Below are positions 8,327-17,682 of a stretch of DNA of 60,532 nt, piece after piece. The DNA is from Clostridium tyrobutyricum DSM 2637 = ATCC 25755 = JCM 11008 (lineage in GTDB: Bacteria; Bacillota; Clostridia; Clostridiales; Clostridiaceae): the NCBI RefSeq assembly GCF_000359585.1, contig NZ_APMH01000008.1:1-60532 (forward strand), in the 5' to 3' direction. The notes beneath the pieces were generated by a model that made no database searches, had not been told where the DNA came from, and was given only the letters and a program-made list of their open reading frames with translations. The translations under genes were made by a program, and so were the position numbers. Every line of letters starts with the position of its first letter. Positions within the stretch are counted from its first letter, which is position 1.

Positions 8327-9463
8327 ATGTATTTGTATTTGGAATTAAAGATTGCCAATAATATTATTGCAATTATAATATCATTTATTTTTTTATTTAT
8401 TATAAAGAATATATTTTTAGATGAAATAGAGCGTAGAGGTAAACTATATATTAACATGTTTAAGATAAATATAATTTGTTTAATATTACAAACATTTGCA
8501 TGTGTTATAGAAGGGCAAGATTTCAATGGGATTATACTTGTATCCGAAATATTGGATATGGCTATATTTATTTTACAACCAATAAATGGATTTTTGTGGT
8601 ATCTATTTATAAAATCATGGGTAGATAAAAATAGAAAATTTATAAATAAGATATTTTTATTTTTGCCGATTATTATAAATAGTGTTTTTGTGATTACTAA
8701 TCCTTATTCAAAATTTATGTTTAATATTAATTCACAAAATGTATATACTAGAGGACCTTTTATTTTTATAACTTTAATAAGTACATGTATTTTTTTGTTG
8801 TATAGTTTTTTATTTTCATGTAAAAATAAGTACAAAATAGATAAAAATGAATTTTTGATAATAGTATTATTTATTATCAGTATATTTTTGGGGACAGTTA
8901 TTCAGTTGATATTTAAACTTATTGTATCTTTAAGTGTAAATTCTTATATACTTATTGTTGTGTATATGTTTTATCAAAATAAAATGCTTCAGACAGATTC
9001 TCTCACAGGAGCTTATAACAGGGAAAAGCTTATTGTTAAAATTAATAGAATAATAACTGGGAATTATAAACAAAAATTTTGTGTTGTTTTCATAGATCTT
9101 GATAATTTTAAATATATAAATGATAATTGGGGACATAATGAAGGAGATACAGCATTAATAATTGTAGTGAATTTAATAAAAGTTGTTTTAAATAAAGATG
9201 ACTTTATAACAAGATATGGAGGAGATGAGTTCGTTATATTTTTAAATGTAGAAAACAGAGAGGAAATTAAAAACATTATAAGCAGAATTCTACAATTGTT
9301 TGATAAATATAATAGAAAAAATATCAAGTCATATAAATTAACTTTTAGTTATGGTTATAAATTGTATGATTCTAGTAGTCCTCTGCATTTTAATGAATAC
9401 ATAAATGATGTGGATAATCTTATGTATAAAACTAAGCAGGCTAGAAAGTCCATGAATTTATAG
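8327..9463 (+). CDS. Membrane-anchored diguanylate cyclase (GGDEF)
   Basis: Makes cyclic di-GMP from two GTP. The N-terminal 210 or so residues hold about six or seven hydrophobic helices forming an unassigned membrane sensor. The C-terminal GGDEF domain begins TDSLTGAYNREKL, has DLDNFKYINDNWGHNEGD for metal/substrate binding, and an intact active site RYGGDEFVIF. No RxxD inhibitory site is visible five residues upstream. An in-frame ATG at 8318 (adding MEL) has no ribosome site. The ATG at 8327 has GGAG with tight 3-nt spacing. No c-di-GMP riboswitch is seen in the window. Confidence 0.9.
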   Translation: MYLYLELKIANNIIAIIISFIFLFIIKNIFLDEIERRGKLYINMFKINIICLILQTFACVIEGQDFNGIILVSEILDMAIFILQPINGFLWYLFIKSWVDKNRKFINKIFLFLPIIINSVFVITNPYSKFMFNINSQNVYTRGPFIFITLISTCIFLLYSFLFSCKNKYKIDKNEFLIIVLFIISIFLGTVIQLIFKLIVSLSVNSYILIVVYMFYQNKMLQTDSLTGAYNREKLIVKINRIITGNYKQKFCVVFIDLDNFKYINDNWGHNEGDTALIIVVNLIKVVLNKDDFITRYGGDEFVIFLNVENREEIKNIISRILQLFDKYNRKNIKSYKLTFSYGYKLYDSSSPLHFNEYINDVDNLMYKTKQARKSMNL

Positions 9464-9524
9464 AAAATTTTAAGCTTATTATATATAATGGTAAGTAAAA
9501 ATACTTAACTATTAAGGTGATATA

Positions 9525-12500
9525 ATGGATAGAGATAAATTGCTTCAAATATTTAATGAACAAATAAGTGGTAAAAACCATGTTAAGGCAATGAGAATTA
9601 TAAATAATGATTTGATTTCATCTGTAAATATTGAAAACGAAGATAATCTTATTTATATAAAAGGCAATGTTATTTCAGAGAGTCTTTTTAATCAGTATGA
9701 AACGCAAATTGAAATAGATGCTGTAAATAAAGAGATAGTTTCAACTTATTGCAGCTGCCCGGATTATGAAAACAATGAATTTAGAAGTGAGAATTATTGT
9801 TGTAAGCATTTGGTAGCTACATTTTATGAGTCTGTAGATGATATCCTAAAAAATTCTCTGTTTAATGATGACAAGGAAGAAGATATTTTCCAATCTAAAA
9901 ATAATGTTGATACTCTGTCTATGCTTTTAGGTGATGAAAAACATAAAGAAGAAATAAAAATAGAAATTTATGTGAATAGGAATCAATGGGACAATAAAAT
10001 TTCTGCTGAGTTTAGGATAGGGCTTAGTAGCATGAATTCAAATGAACTATATGTTCTCAAGAATTTAAAACAGTTTTTGATGGCACTTTACAATAATGTA
10101 CCAATAAACTATGGAAAAAAATTTACTTTTAATATGAGCAACAACAAGTTAAGCATAAAAGACAAGGTTCTTATAGATTTTATTCAAATGGTAAGTAGTT
10201 TAGAAGAAAGTCATACATATAGAAGTAAGATAAAAAAGTCAAATATAGATGGAAAATATGTACATATACCAGATTATCTTGTAAGAGAATTTTTTGAAGT
10301 TGTAAAAGATCATAGAGTTTATCTTGATGAGGGATTTTTATATAGATGTATTGAAACTGAAATACTGGAAAAGTATCCACCTATAGAGTTTGATTTAAGA
10401 ATGTCCAAGGGAAATTATATTCTCAAACTGGAAAATGGTCCCCCTGTTCCACTGAGTTCACGAAACAATGTGTTTTTTTATGGATCAACTATATATATTC
10501 CAGATGCTGAATACTGTACTAGAATAAATCCTTATCTTACGGTTTTCAATGGTGTTAGATCTGTTGCGTTACCGGCATCTAAAGAGGAGTTTATACTTAG
10601 AAATTTAATTCCTCAGCTTAATTTATTGTCTGATAGTGTGGCTATTTCAAGACCCATAAAAAACAAGATAGTTAATGAAAAATGTGAATTTAATTTTTAT
10701 TTTGATGAGAAACGAAAACATATTATACTTACAACTAAAGTTAAATATGGATCTTTTGAATTTAATATATTTGAGGATTGCAGGGAAAAAATCATATATA
10801 GAGATTCTAAAAGAGAATTGGAGATTTTAGGATTGCTAAGGTCTCTTGGATTTGAACGTATGGGTAATGAATTTCGCCTAATGTGGGGTGATGATTATGT
10901 ATTTAGATTTTTCAAAAGTGAAATAGAAAAACTTCAAAATGTAGGGGGAGTTTTTTATTCCGAGAATTTCAAAGGAATCAGATCCATTAATTCTAAAAAT
11001 ATTAGTGGAAATATTCAAAAAGGAAAGTATGATTATCTTGAAATGAAGTTTAAGCTTGGAGATATCCCGGAAGATGAAACAACAGCTATACTTCAAGCTT
11101 TTAGAGATAATCTTAAATATTACAAATTAAAAAGTGGAGAATATCTTGACCTGGAGGAATTGGAACTTAAAAAGTTTTTAAAACTTTTAGATGTAGTTTC
11201 ACCTAAGAAAATTAATGAGAATTATATTCAAATACCTAAAAACAAGGGAATATATCTGGATGAATATATAGAACAGAACAATATAAGATATATTAAAGGA
11301 AAGTCGGAACTTAAAAAAATAAGAGATAAGTTAAAAAATATAGATACCATTGAATTTAAGGAACCTGATAATTTAGGAGAAAAATTGAGAGATTATCAAA
11401 AGACAGGATATAATTGGTTTAAAATGCTGGATTATTTGGGATTTGGCGGTATACTTGGAGATGAAATGGGACTTGGAAAAACCTTTCAGGCAATTGCATT
11501 TTTGATTTCCAATCCAAACAGCAAATCATTGATTGTAGTTCCTACATCTCTAGTATATAATTGGATTCATGAATTTGAAAAATTTGCTCCACATATGAAA
11601 GCTGCTGCAGTTAATGGGACCAAAAAAGAACGTAAAGAACTTATTGATAATATAGATAAATGGGATGTTGTTATAACTACATATAATCTTTTAAAAAGAG
11701 ATATTACAATGTATAGAGAAATAGACTTTGATTATTGTATTTTAGATGAGGCCCAATATATAAAAAATCCTCATTCTCAAAATGCTGAAAGTGTTAAAAA
11801 GATAAGAGCAAAAACAAGGTTTGCCCTGTCTGGTACGCCAATAGAAAATTCTGTAATGGAATTGTGGTCCATATTCGATTTTATAATGCCTGGATATCTG
11901 TATGATGAAAAGAGATTTAGTGTGAGGTATTATAAGAGATTTAAGGAAGAACCTGTAGTAATTGAGGACCTTAATAGACTTATAAAGCCATTTGTTTTAA
12001 GAAGAAAAAAGAAGGATGTTATAAAAGAACTTCCTCAAAAAATAGAGAAGACAATTATGGTGAATATGGATAAAAAGCAGAAAAAGGTTTATGGTACTTA
12101 TGCAAAACATGCATTGGCACTTATTGAAAAGAAAGTAGAAGATGATGAATTTAAAAGTAGCAAAATTGAAATACTGGCATATATTACAAAACTAAGGCAG
12201 TTATGTCTTGACCCTTCAATAGTAATGGATAATTATACAGGTAATAGTGCGAAGATAGAGGCATTAATGGAGCTTTTAGTTCAGAGTATAGATGAAGGAC
12301 ATAAAATATTGGTATTCTCCCAGTTTACTTCTGTACTTAAAAATATTGCAGGGAAAATAGCTGCAGAGAGTATAGATTATAGCTATTTGGATGGATCTGT
12401 ACCTTCAAGGAGCAGGATGAAAATAGTAGAAGATTTTAATAATGGAAATAATCCGGTATTTTTGATAAGTTTGAAGGCGGGAGGAACAGGGCTTAATCTA

Positions 12501-12764
12501 ACATCTGCGGATGTAGTAATACACTTTGATCCCTGGTGGAACCCTGCTGTAGAAGAACAGGCTACAGACAGAGCACATAGAATAGGTCAGAAACATGTTG
12601 TAGAAGTTATAAAACTTGTAGCAAAAGGCACTATTGAGGAAAAAATAATACAACTTCAAAGAGAAAAAAAGAAACTCATAGATAGTTTGATAGGAGATGG
12701 ACTTTCGGGAGATTCAGGAATTACAGCTTTATCAGAAGAAGAAATAGTAAACTTGTTCAAATAA
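9525..12764 (+). CDS. SWIM zinc-finger SNF2-family helicase
   Basis: A 1079-aa ATP-dependent DNA translocase. An N-terminal SWIM zinc finger (CSCPDYENNEF...CCKH, about residues 73-93) is followed by a bacterial SNF2-associated domain. The RecA-like motor follows: motif I GDEMGLGKT near 647, DEAQ near 742, LSGTPIENS, then helicase C with LISLKAGGTGLNLTSAD and ATDRAHRIGQ. Such proteins are widespread in Clostridia and their cellular role is poorly known. The start has AAGGTG upstream. It follows the cyclase gene by 61 nt but may have its own promoter. Confidence 0.95.
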   Translation: MDRDKLLQIFNEQISGKNHVKAMRIINNDLISSVNIENEDNLIYIKGNVISESLFNQYETQIEIDAVNKEIVSTYCSCPDYENNEFRSENYCCKHLVATFYESVDDILKNSLFNDDKEEDIFQSKNNVDTLSMLLGDEKHKEEIKIEIYVNRNQWDNKISAEFRIGLSSMNSNELYVLKNLKQFLMALYNNVPINYGKKFTFNMSNNKLSIKDKVLIDFIQMVSSLEESHTYRSKIKKSNIDGKYVHIPDYLVREFFEVVKDHRVYLDEGFLYRCIETEILEKYPPIEFDLRMSKGNYILKLENGPPVPLSSRNNVFFYGSTIYIPDAEYCTRINPYLTVFNGVRSVALPASKEEFILRNLIPQLNLLSDSVAISRPIKNKIVNEKCEFNFYFDEKRKHIILTTKVKYGSFEFNIFEDCREKIIYRDSKRELEILGLLRSLGFERMGNEFRLMWGDDYVFRFFKSEIEKLQNVGGVFYSENFKGIRSINSKNISGNIQKGKYDYLEMKFKLGDIPEDETTAILQAFRDNLKYYKLKSGEYLDLEELELKKFLKLLDVVSPKKINENYIQIPKNKGIYLDEYIEQNNIRYIKGKSELKKIRDKLKNIDTIEFKEPDNLGEKLRDYQKTGYNWFKMLDYLGFGGILGDEMGLGKTFQAIAFLISNPNSKSLIVVPTSLVYNWIHEFEKFAPHMKAAAVNGTKKERKELIDNIDKWDVVITTYNLLKRDITMYREIDFDYCILDEAQYIKNPHSQNAESVKKIRAKTRFALSGTPIENSVMELWSIFDFIMPGYLYDEKRFSVRYYKRFKEEPVVIEDLNRLIKPFVLRRKKKDVIKELPQKIEKTIMVNMDKKQKKVYGTYAKHALALIEKKVEDDEFKSSKIEILAYITKLRQLCLDPSIVMDNYTGNSAKIEALMELLVQSIDEGHKILVFSQFTSVLKNIAGKIAAESIDYSYLDGSVPSRSRMKIVEDFNNGNNPVFLISLKAGGTGLNLTSADVVIHFDPWWNPAVEEQATDRAHRIGQKHVVEVIKLVAKGTIEEKIIQLQREKKKLIDSLIGDGLSGDSGITALSEEEIVNLFK

Positions 12765-12775
12765 ATTGCAGAAAT

Positions 12776-12798
12776 AAGCAAGGGTAAGTCCCTTGCTT
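12776..12798 (+). terminator. Hairpin between convergent genes
   Basis: A 9-bp stem AAGCAAGGG/CCCTTGCTT with a 5-nt loop. The T-tract is weak on both strands, but its position between convergent genes fits a shared terminator. Confidence 0.5.
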
Positions 12799-12812
12799 GA
12801 AAAACAATTCTT

Positions 12813-13457
12813 TTATAAATCTTTATTTTTATAGATATTACATGAAAGTGAAAATGATATTATAAATACAATAAAACATATCAATATTATGATAGAGTTT
12901 AGTATAATCTGAGGCATATTGTTTAAATTAATTACAATAAACTCATAATTAATATATTTATGAAGTATCCCATCTAGTGATGATAGTAAAAAAAACACAC
13001 CAAATATTAATATCAAGGGTATAAATCTTGCTTTTAGATATCCGTATTTAAAGTATAGTGGAAAGTTTATACAATTAAGAATCAAAGAAAGTACAAAAGT
13101 TATAAATATATTTTCAATATTCATGGATATTGGAAGATTGGTAGTCCCTAAAAATTTTATAATATTTACCAGCAAAAACATAGTGATTATGCCTATTAAA
13201 GTAAATAAAAATATGGATATATACTTTGCTGAAACTATGTGTATTCTTTTTATGGGAAGGCTGTTCAAAAGTATTTCAGCTTTTTCATCATATAAAATAG
13301 CATTTGTTATAAATACAAAAGTAATCAGGATTGGAAGAAAAGTGTATATGCTAGCACCAAGATTCCTGAAGTTTAGGAGTATTGGCAGGGAACATATGAT
13401 TCCTGTAATAAAACTTTTTTTCTGTATCAATATATCCTTTAAAATAAGATTTGCCAT
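12813..13457 (-). CDS. ABC-2 type permease, distal copy
   Basis: A 214-aa membrane protein with six predicted transmembrane segments, in the ABC-2 permease class. It begins MANLILKDILIQKKSFI and ends SLSCNIYKNKDL. Both ends are nearly identical to the neighbouring 212-aa permease, so the pair looks like a tandem duplication. It is the last gene of the GntR/ATPase/permease operon. The two permeases probably form a heterodimer with the shared ATPase. Its substrate is unknown. YtrBCDEF- and bacitracin-type exporters are the closest functional analogues. Confidence 0.85.
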   Translation of the reverse strand: MANLILKDILIQKKSFITGIICSLPILLNFRNLGASIYTFLPILITFVFITNAILYDEKAEILLNSLPIKRIHIVSAKYISIFLFTLIGIITMFLLVNIIKFLGTTNLPISMNIENIFITFVLSLILNCINFPLYFKYGYLKARFIPLILIFGVFFLLSSLDGILHKYINYEFIVINLNNMPQIILNSIIILICFIVFIISFSLSCNIYKNKDL

Positions 13458-13475
13458 TATTAAGACCTCTTTTCC

Positions 13476-14114
13476 TTATAAATCTTTGTTCTTATAGATA
13501 TTGCAGGAGAGTGTAGTTGATACTAGAAATACAATACAGCACAATAATAGTATGATAGATTTCATTATAGTTTCAGGAATACTGTTTAAATAAATATACA
13601 TATATTGAACTTTCTCTCCAGATATCTTTGGTAATGATATAAATATAAAAAATATAGAAACAAGTAATACTATTGTTATATATCTTGTTGTAAAATAACC
13701 ATATTTAAAATATATAGGCAGTAATATACAAACTAGAAATATGGTTATTATTAAACTTACCAGTATGCTTTCGATATTTATAACATTTGGTAAATATAGT
13801 ATGCCTATATATTTTACTAAAATAGCAATTAAAGATAAGATTATTATATTTGTAATTACAAATATAAATGTTGATAAATATCTTGATATTACTATGGTTA
13901 CTTTATTTACAGGAAGACTATTTAACATAATTTCAATTTTTTCATCCTTATAAAAACTGGTAGCTACAAATGCATATACTGTAAACACCGCTATAAATGG
14001 ATAAATTCCCTCAAGATGCCTTTTAGAAGTAATTAGTAACAGAAATGAAAGTATAATAACTAAAATAAAACTTTTCTTCTGTATTAATATATCTTTTAAG
14101 ATGAGATTTACCAT
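13476..14114 (-). CDS. ABC-2 type permease, proximal copy
   Basis: A 212-aa six-segment membrane permease beginning MVNLILKDILIQKKSFI and ending LSCNIYKNKDL, paralogous to the downstream 214-aa gene. The start is 3 nt after the ATPase stop, implying translational coupling. It carries no substrate-binding domain, consistent with an exporter or resistance-type ABC system. Confidence 0.85.
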   Translation of the reverse strand: MVNLILKDILIQKKSFILVIILSFLLLITSKRHLEGIYPFIAVFTVYAFVATSFYKDEKIEIMLNSLPVNKVTIVISRYLSTFIFVITNIIILSLIAILVKYIGILYLPNVINIESILVSLIITIFLVCILLPIYFKYGYFTTRYITIVLLVSIFFIFISLPKISGEKVQYMYIYLNSIPETIMKSIILLLCCIVFLVSTTLSCNIYKNKDL

Positions 14115-14117
14115 TCT

Positions 14118-14975
14118 TTATTCCCCTTTCACTGTATATACCATTATGTCATCAAGGCTGGCTCTTTCAATTACAACTCTATCTCTGAAAAAGTTTTTAA
14201 CTTCCTCTGAATTGGTTGTAAGAGCTTCAAATCCAAATGAATTTTCACGTATTCCTATGAATTTATCTTTAATGTTATTATTTAGAAGTTCCTTGTCTCC
14301 CTTTACTATTCTGTAATTTTCAAGTATGCTGTCTTTTGTATCTGAAAATACGATTTTCCCTGAATTTAAAAATGTAATATAGTCTGCTATTTTTTCCAAA
14401 TCTGTAGTAATATGAGTGGAAAATAGTATGGACTTATTTTCATCTTGAATTATAGAATAGAGTATATCCAGCATTTCACTTCTGAATACTGGATCAAGAC
14501 CTGAAGTAGGCTCATCCATTATTATAAATTCTGCATTATGGGAGAGTGCAATTGCCAGAGAGTATTTCATCTTCATTCCTTTTGAAAGCTGCTTTATTTT
14601 TTTCTTCTTTGGAAGAGCAAATTTATCCATATATTTATCGAAAAGTCTATTATCCCAATCCTTATAAAAACGTGATATTATATTTTTCATACTTACTGTA
14701 GTTAAATCCTCATAAAAATAGTTCTCATCATATACAAAACCTATTCTCTGTTTTATTTGTTTCTCATATTTTATATTTTCAAGTCCAAAAACTTTTACAG
14801 ATCCGGAACTTTTCTTTATAAGATTCATTATAAGTTTTATAGTGGTACTTTTCCCCGCACCATTTGGACCAATAAGACCCATTATATAGCCTTTAGATAA
14901 ATTGAAATTTATATTGTCCAAAGTGAATCCCTTATAAATTTTAGTTAAATTTTTAATCTCCAAAATATTGTCCAT
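14118..14975 (-). CDS. ABC transporter ATPase (YtrB/BcrA type)
   Basis: The 285-aa motor subunit for the two downstream permeases. Walker A is GPNGAGKST, the signature is LSKGMKMK (the LSKGM form common in YtrB-like ATPases rather than LSGGQ), and Walker B is FIIMDEPTSGLD. A switch His lies in LFSTHITTDLEKIADY. An extra C-terminal domain of about 75 residues follows. It lies 17 nt after the GntR gene and is co-regulated with it. Confidence 0.92.
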   Translation of the reverse strand: MDNILEIKNLTKIYKGFTLDNINFNLSKGYIMGLIGPNGAGKSTTIKLIMNLIKKSSGSVKVFGLENIKYEKQIKQRIGFVYDENYFYEDLTTVSMKNIISRFYKDWDNRLFDKYMDKFALPKKKKIKQLSKGMKMKYSLAIALSHNAEFIIMDEPTSGLDPVFRSEMLDILYSIIQDENKSILFSTHITTDLEKIADYITFLNSGKIVFSDTKDSILENYRIVKGDKELLNNNIKDKFIGIRENSFGFEALTTNSEEVKNFFRDRVVIERASLDDIMVYTVKGE

Positions 14976-14992
14976 GAATTTTCCTCCCCAAT

Positions 14993-15367
14993 TTACATAT
15001 TGTCATATAGAATATCCAGCATTTCTTTTAATTCTGATTTTGTAAGTCCAATAATCTTACTTTCTTCTATAGCCTCCATTAGTTTGTCTTCAATTGATTT
15101 CATCTTTTTTTCTTTTAAAAGTTCTTTGTTTTGTGATGATACATAAGAACCTTTTCCAGGTACAGTTTCAATAAAACCTTCTCTCTCCAGCTCTTCATAA
15201 GCCCTTTTGGTAGTTATTACACTTATCTTTAGTTCTTTTGCAAGATTCCTTATAGAAGGCAGAAGTTCTCCTGCAGAAATAGTTCCTCTTACTATATTGT
15301 CTTTCACCTGGTTTGTAATTTGTTCATATATAGGATCCCTGGATATATTTGAAATAATTATGTTCAT
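14993..15367 (-). CDS. GntR-family regulator, YtrA subfamily
   Basis: A 124-aa DNA-binding repressor. The N-terminal winged helix-turn-helix (DPIYEQITNQVKDNIVRGTISAGELLPSIR is split here across the family motifs PIYEQI and GELLPSIR) covers about residues 10-75. A short C-terminal helical dimerisation arm follows, as in YtrA. It heads the ABC operon. The perfect inverted repeat overlapping its promoter is the likely operator, so it is probably autoregulated and induced by the exporter's unknown substrate, often a cell-envelope antibiotic in this subfamily. Confidence 0.9.
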   Translation of the reverse strand: MNIIISNISRDPIYEQITNQVKDNIVRGTISAGELLPSIRNLAKELKISVITTKRAYEELEREGFIETVPGKGSYVSSQNKELLKEKKMKSIEDKLMEAIEESKIIGLTKSELKEMLDILYDNM

Positions 15368-15386
15368 AATTGTTACTCCTTTTGAA

Positions 15387-15424
15387 GTATATACTGTATA
15401 TATTAGAATATATACAGTATATAC
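15387..15424. promoter_or_regulatory. YtrA-type GntR operator (inverted repeat)
   Basis: Two perfect 16-nt arms, GTATATACTGTATATA (15387-15402) and its reverse complement (15409-15424), with a 6-nt spacer. It covers the -10 of the GntR operon promoter, so binding would block transcription. It lies 30 nt from the -35 of the divergent nirJ promoter. Confidence 0.85.
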
Positions 15425-15444
15425 AATATGAGGTTAAGTGTCAA
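15416..15444 (-). promoter_or_regulatory. Promoter of the GntR-ABC operon
   Basis: Minus-strand TTGACA (15439-15444), 17 nt, TATACT (15416-15421). The -10 lies inside the operator. Confidence 0.8.
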
Positions 15445-15453
15445 TAGATGGAT

Positions 15454-15482
15454 TTGACCTTATGTATATTAATTAATATAAT
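15454..15482 (+). promoter_or_regulatory. Promoter of the nirJ1 operon
   Basis: TTGACC (15454-15459), 17 nt, perfect TATAAT (15477-15482). It diverges from the GntR promoter. Confidence 0.8.
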
Positions 15483-15520
15483 AGAAAAAATAATAAATAT
15501 TGGAAAGGAGATATGTACAA

Positions 15521-16687
15521 GTGATAAGTATGAGCAAACTCCTTTGTGATTCTCATAATTATGGTGACAATCTTAGATATATAAAAGGAAGTTCTATTGA
15601 AAAATATGGAGTTAGCAGGGGGAAAGGTCCTGTAGTTGTATGGAACTGTACGAAAACCTGTAATTTAAAGTGCAGGCATTGCTATGCAAATGCAGATGAT
15701 AGAAGATATGAAGGAGAGCTGACATTCGATGAATCAAGGCAGTTTATTGATGACTTAAGTGATTTTAATGTGCCGGTAATATTATTTTCTGGTGGTGAAC
15801 CTCTTATGAGAAGAAATTTTTTCGATATACTGGAATATGCAGATAAAAAGCATATCAGAAGTACCATATCTACCAACGGAACGCTTCTTGACAGGGATGT
15901 ATGCAAAACACTGAAAAAGCTGAATGTTGGATACGTAGGGGTGAGCCTTGATGGAATAGGAGAAAACCACGATAAATTCAGAGGAATAAAAGGCTCATTT
16001 GACAGTGCATTGACTGGAATAAGGAATTGCAGGTCATCAGGCCAAAAGGTTGGTCTAAGATTTACCATAAATAAAAACAACTATAGGGAACTGGAGGATA
16101 TTTTCTATTTGATAAAAGAGGAGAATATACCTAGAGTATGTTTTTATCATCTGGTATATTCAGGCAGAGGGAACAGAATGATGGATGAAGACATTACAAA
16201 AGAAGAAACTCGAGAGGTTATGGACCTTATTATGAGAAAATCACTTGAATTTGGCAAGAATACGGAAATACTTACTGTTGATAATCATGCAGATGGAGTA
16301 TATACATATTTGAAGTCATTAAAATTATTCCAAAATAGGTCAGAGCATATACTAAATCTTTTAAAAGTAAATGGAGGGAATAGGTGTGGTATGGCATTTG
16401 CTGATGTGGATTTCTATGGAAATGTGCATTCAGATCAATTTACATGGCAGTATAATTTTGGAAATATACGAGAAAATAAATTTAGTGATATATGGAAAAG
16501 CAGTTCTCACAAAATACTAAAAGGACTTCGGGATAGGAAAGGGCTTCTCAAGGGAAGATGCAGTAAATGCAGATGGCTTGATCTGTGCAATGGAAATTTT
16601 AGAACAAGAGCTGAAGCGGTATATGGGGACTTCTGGCAGGAGGATCCTGCCTGCTATCTTACAGATGAGGAGATAATGAGATTATGA
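15521..16687 (+). CDS. nirJ1: Radical SAM protein NirJ1
   Basis: A radical SAM enzyme of the NirJ/AhbC/AhbD group, which modifies side chains of siroheme-derived tetrapyrroles (heme d1 and alternative heme pathways). The 4Fe-4S/SAM motif is CNLKCRHC near residue 50 and the GGEP motif is FSGGEPLMRR. The C-terminal domain has further Cys (NRCGMAFADVD, CSKCRWLDLCNGN) for auxiliary Fe-S binding. The likely start is GTG at 15521 with AAAGGAG upstream. ATG at 15530 and TTG at 15500 are alternatives. Its stop overlaps the next start (ATGA). Which exact step it performs is not fixed by sequence. Confidence 0.88.
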   Translation: MISMSKLLCDSHNYGDNLRYIKGSSIEKYGVSRGKGPVVVWNCTKTCNLKCRHCYANADDRRYEGELTFDESRQFIDDLSDFNVPVILFSGGEPLMRRNFFDILEYADKKHIRSTISTNGTLLDRDVCKTLKKLNVGYVGVSLDGIGENHDKFRGIKGSFDSALTGIRNCRSSGQKVGLRFTINKNNYRELEDIFYLIKEENIPRVCFYHLVYSGRGNRMMDEDITKEETREVMDLIMRKSLEFGKNTEILTVDNHADGVYTYLKSLKLFQNRSEHILNLLKVNGGNRCGMAFADVDFYGNVHSDQFTWQYNFGNIRENKFSDIWKSSSHKILKGLRDRKGLLKGRCSKCRWLDLCNGNFRTRAEAVYGDFWQEDPACYLTDEEIMRL

Positions 16688-17661
16688 TAGTATCATGGAA
16701 CACTACAAATAAGTGCAATTTAAAATGTAGTCACTGCTATAGAAATTCCGGAAGAAAACTTGAAGGGGAACTTGATACACTTGAGGCAAAATTGCTTATA
16801 GATCAGATTGTAAAAGCAGGATTTAAAATAATGATATTTTCTGGTGGTGAACCACTTATGAGGGAAGATATATTCGAACTTGTAAATTATGCATCACAAT
16901 CCGGACTCAGACCTGTACTTGGCAGTAATGGTACGTTAATTTCCATGCATACCGCAGAAAGATTGAAACAATCAGGTATTGCAGCAGTAGGAATAAGTCT
17001 TGACAGTTTGGACTCAAAAAAACACGACAATTTCAGAGGGTATAATGGAGCATTTGAGGACACTGTTTCTGCCATGAAAAACTGTAAAAAGGCAGGTATA
17101 AGGTTTCAAGTACATACTACGGTTATGGAGTGGAATAAAGACGAGATAATGGATATTACTGACTTTGCAGTATCTATAGGTGCAGCAGCACATCATATAT
17201 TTTTCATGATACCTACAGGAAGAGCAAATAATATGGAAGATGAGCTTTTGAATACAAAGGAATATGACATTCTTTTAAAATCAATAATGAAAAAACAGCA
17301 GCAGGTTCATATAGAATTGAAACCTACCTGTGCGCCTCAATTTGTTCCAATCGCTGAAAATATGGGTATGAATATAAGATTCAAAAGAGGCTGCTTAGCA
17401 GGTATAAAATATTGCATAATAAGCCCGAAAGGGGATGTGCAATCTTGTGCGTATTTAACGGACATTGCAGGAAATGTACGCAGAACACCATTTAATGAAA
17501 TATGGAAGAACAGCAGATTGTTTAATGTTTTAAGGACTGAAATATATACTGGGAAATGCGGTATATGCAAACATAAGAAGATATGTGGCGGATGTAGGGC
17601 AAGAGCATCATATTACAGCAATGGAAATTATATGGAGTCAGATGGATTATGTAAAATTTAA
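16684..17661 (+). CDS. nirJ2: Radical SAM protein NirJ2
   Basis: A second NirJ-type radical SAM protein, 325 aa, with CNLKCSHCYRNSG at the N-terminus, FSGGEPLMRED, and a C-terminal Cys cluster (CGICKHKKICGGCRARA) typical of SPASM-like auxiliary clusters. It overlaps nirJ1 by 4 nt, indicating coupled translation. Paired NirJ1/NirJ2 are known from heliobacteria and Clostridia. One member may resemble AhbC and the other AhbD of the siroheme-dependent heme route, but that assignment is inference. Confidence 0.88.
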   Translation: MIVSWNTTNKCNLKCSHCYRNSGRKLEGELDTLEAKLLIDQIVKAGFKIMIFSGGEPLMREDIFELVNYASQSGLRPVLGSNGTLISMHTAERLKQSGIAAVGISLDSLDSKKHDNFRGYNGAFEDTVSAMKNCKKAGIRFQVHTTVMEWNKDEIMDITDFAVSIGAAAHHIFFMIPTGRANNMEDELLNTKEYDILLKSIMKKQQQVHIELKPTCAPQFVPIAENMGMNIRFKRGCLAGIKYCIISPKGDVQSCAYLTDIAGNVRRTPFNEIWKNSRLFNVLRTEIYTGKCGICKHKKICGGCRARASYYSNGNYMESDGLCKI

Positions 17662-17682
17662 ATATTTATACGGAGGATATTT

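Noticed and set aside
15500-15520. TTG start for nirJ1 at 15500
   Set aside because: The AAAGGAG ribosome site lies downstream of that codon, so translation should start at 15521 or 15530.
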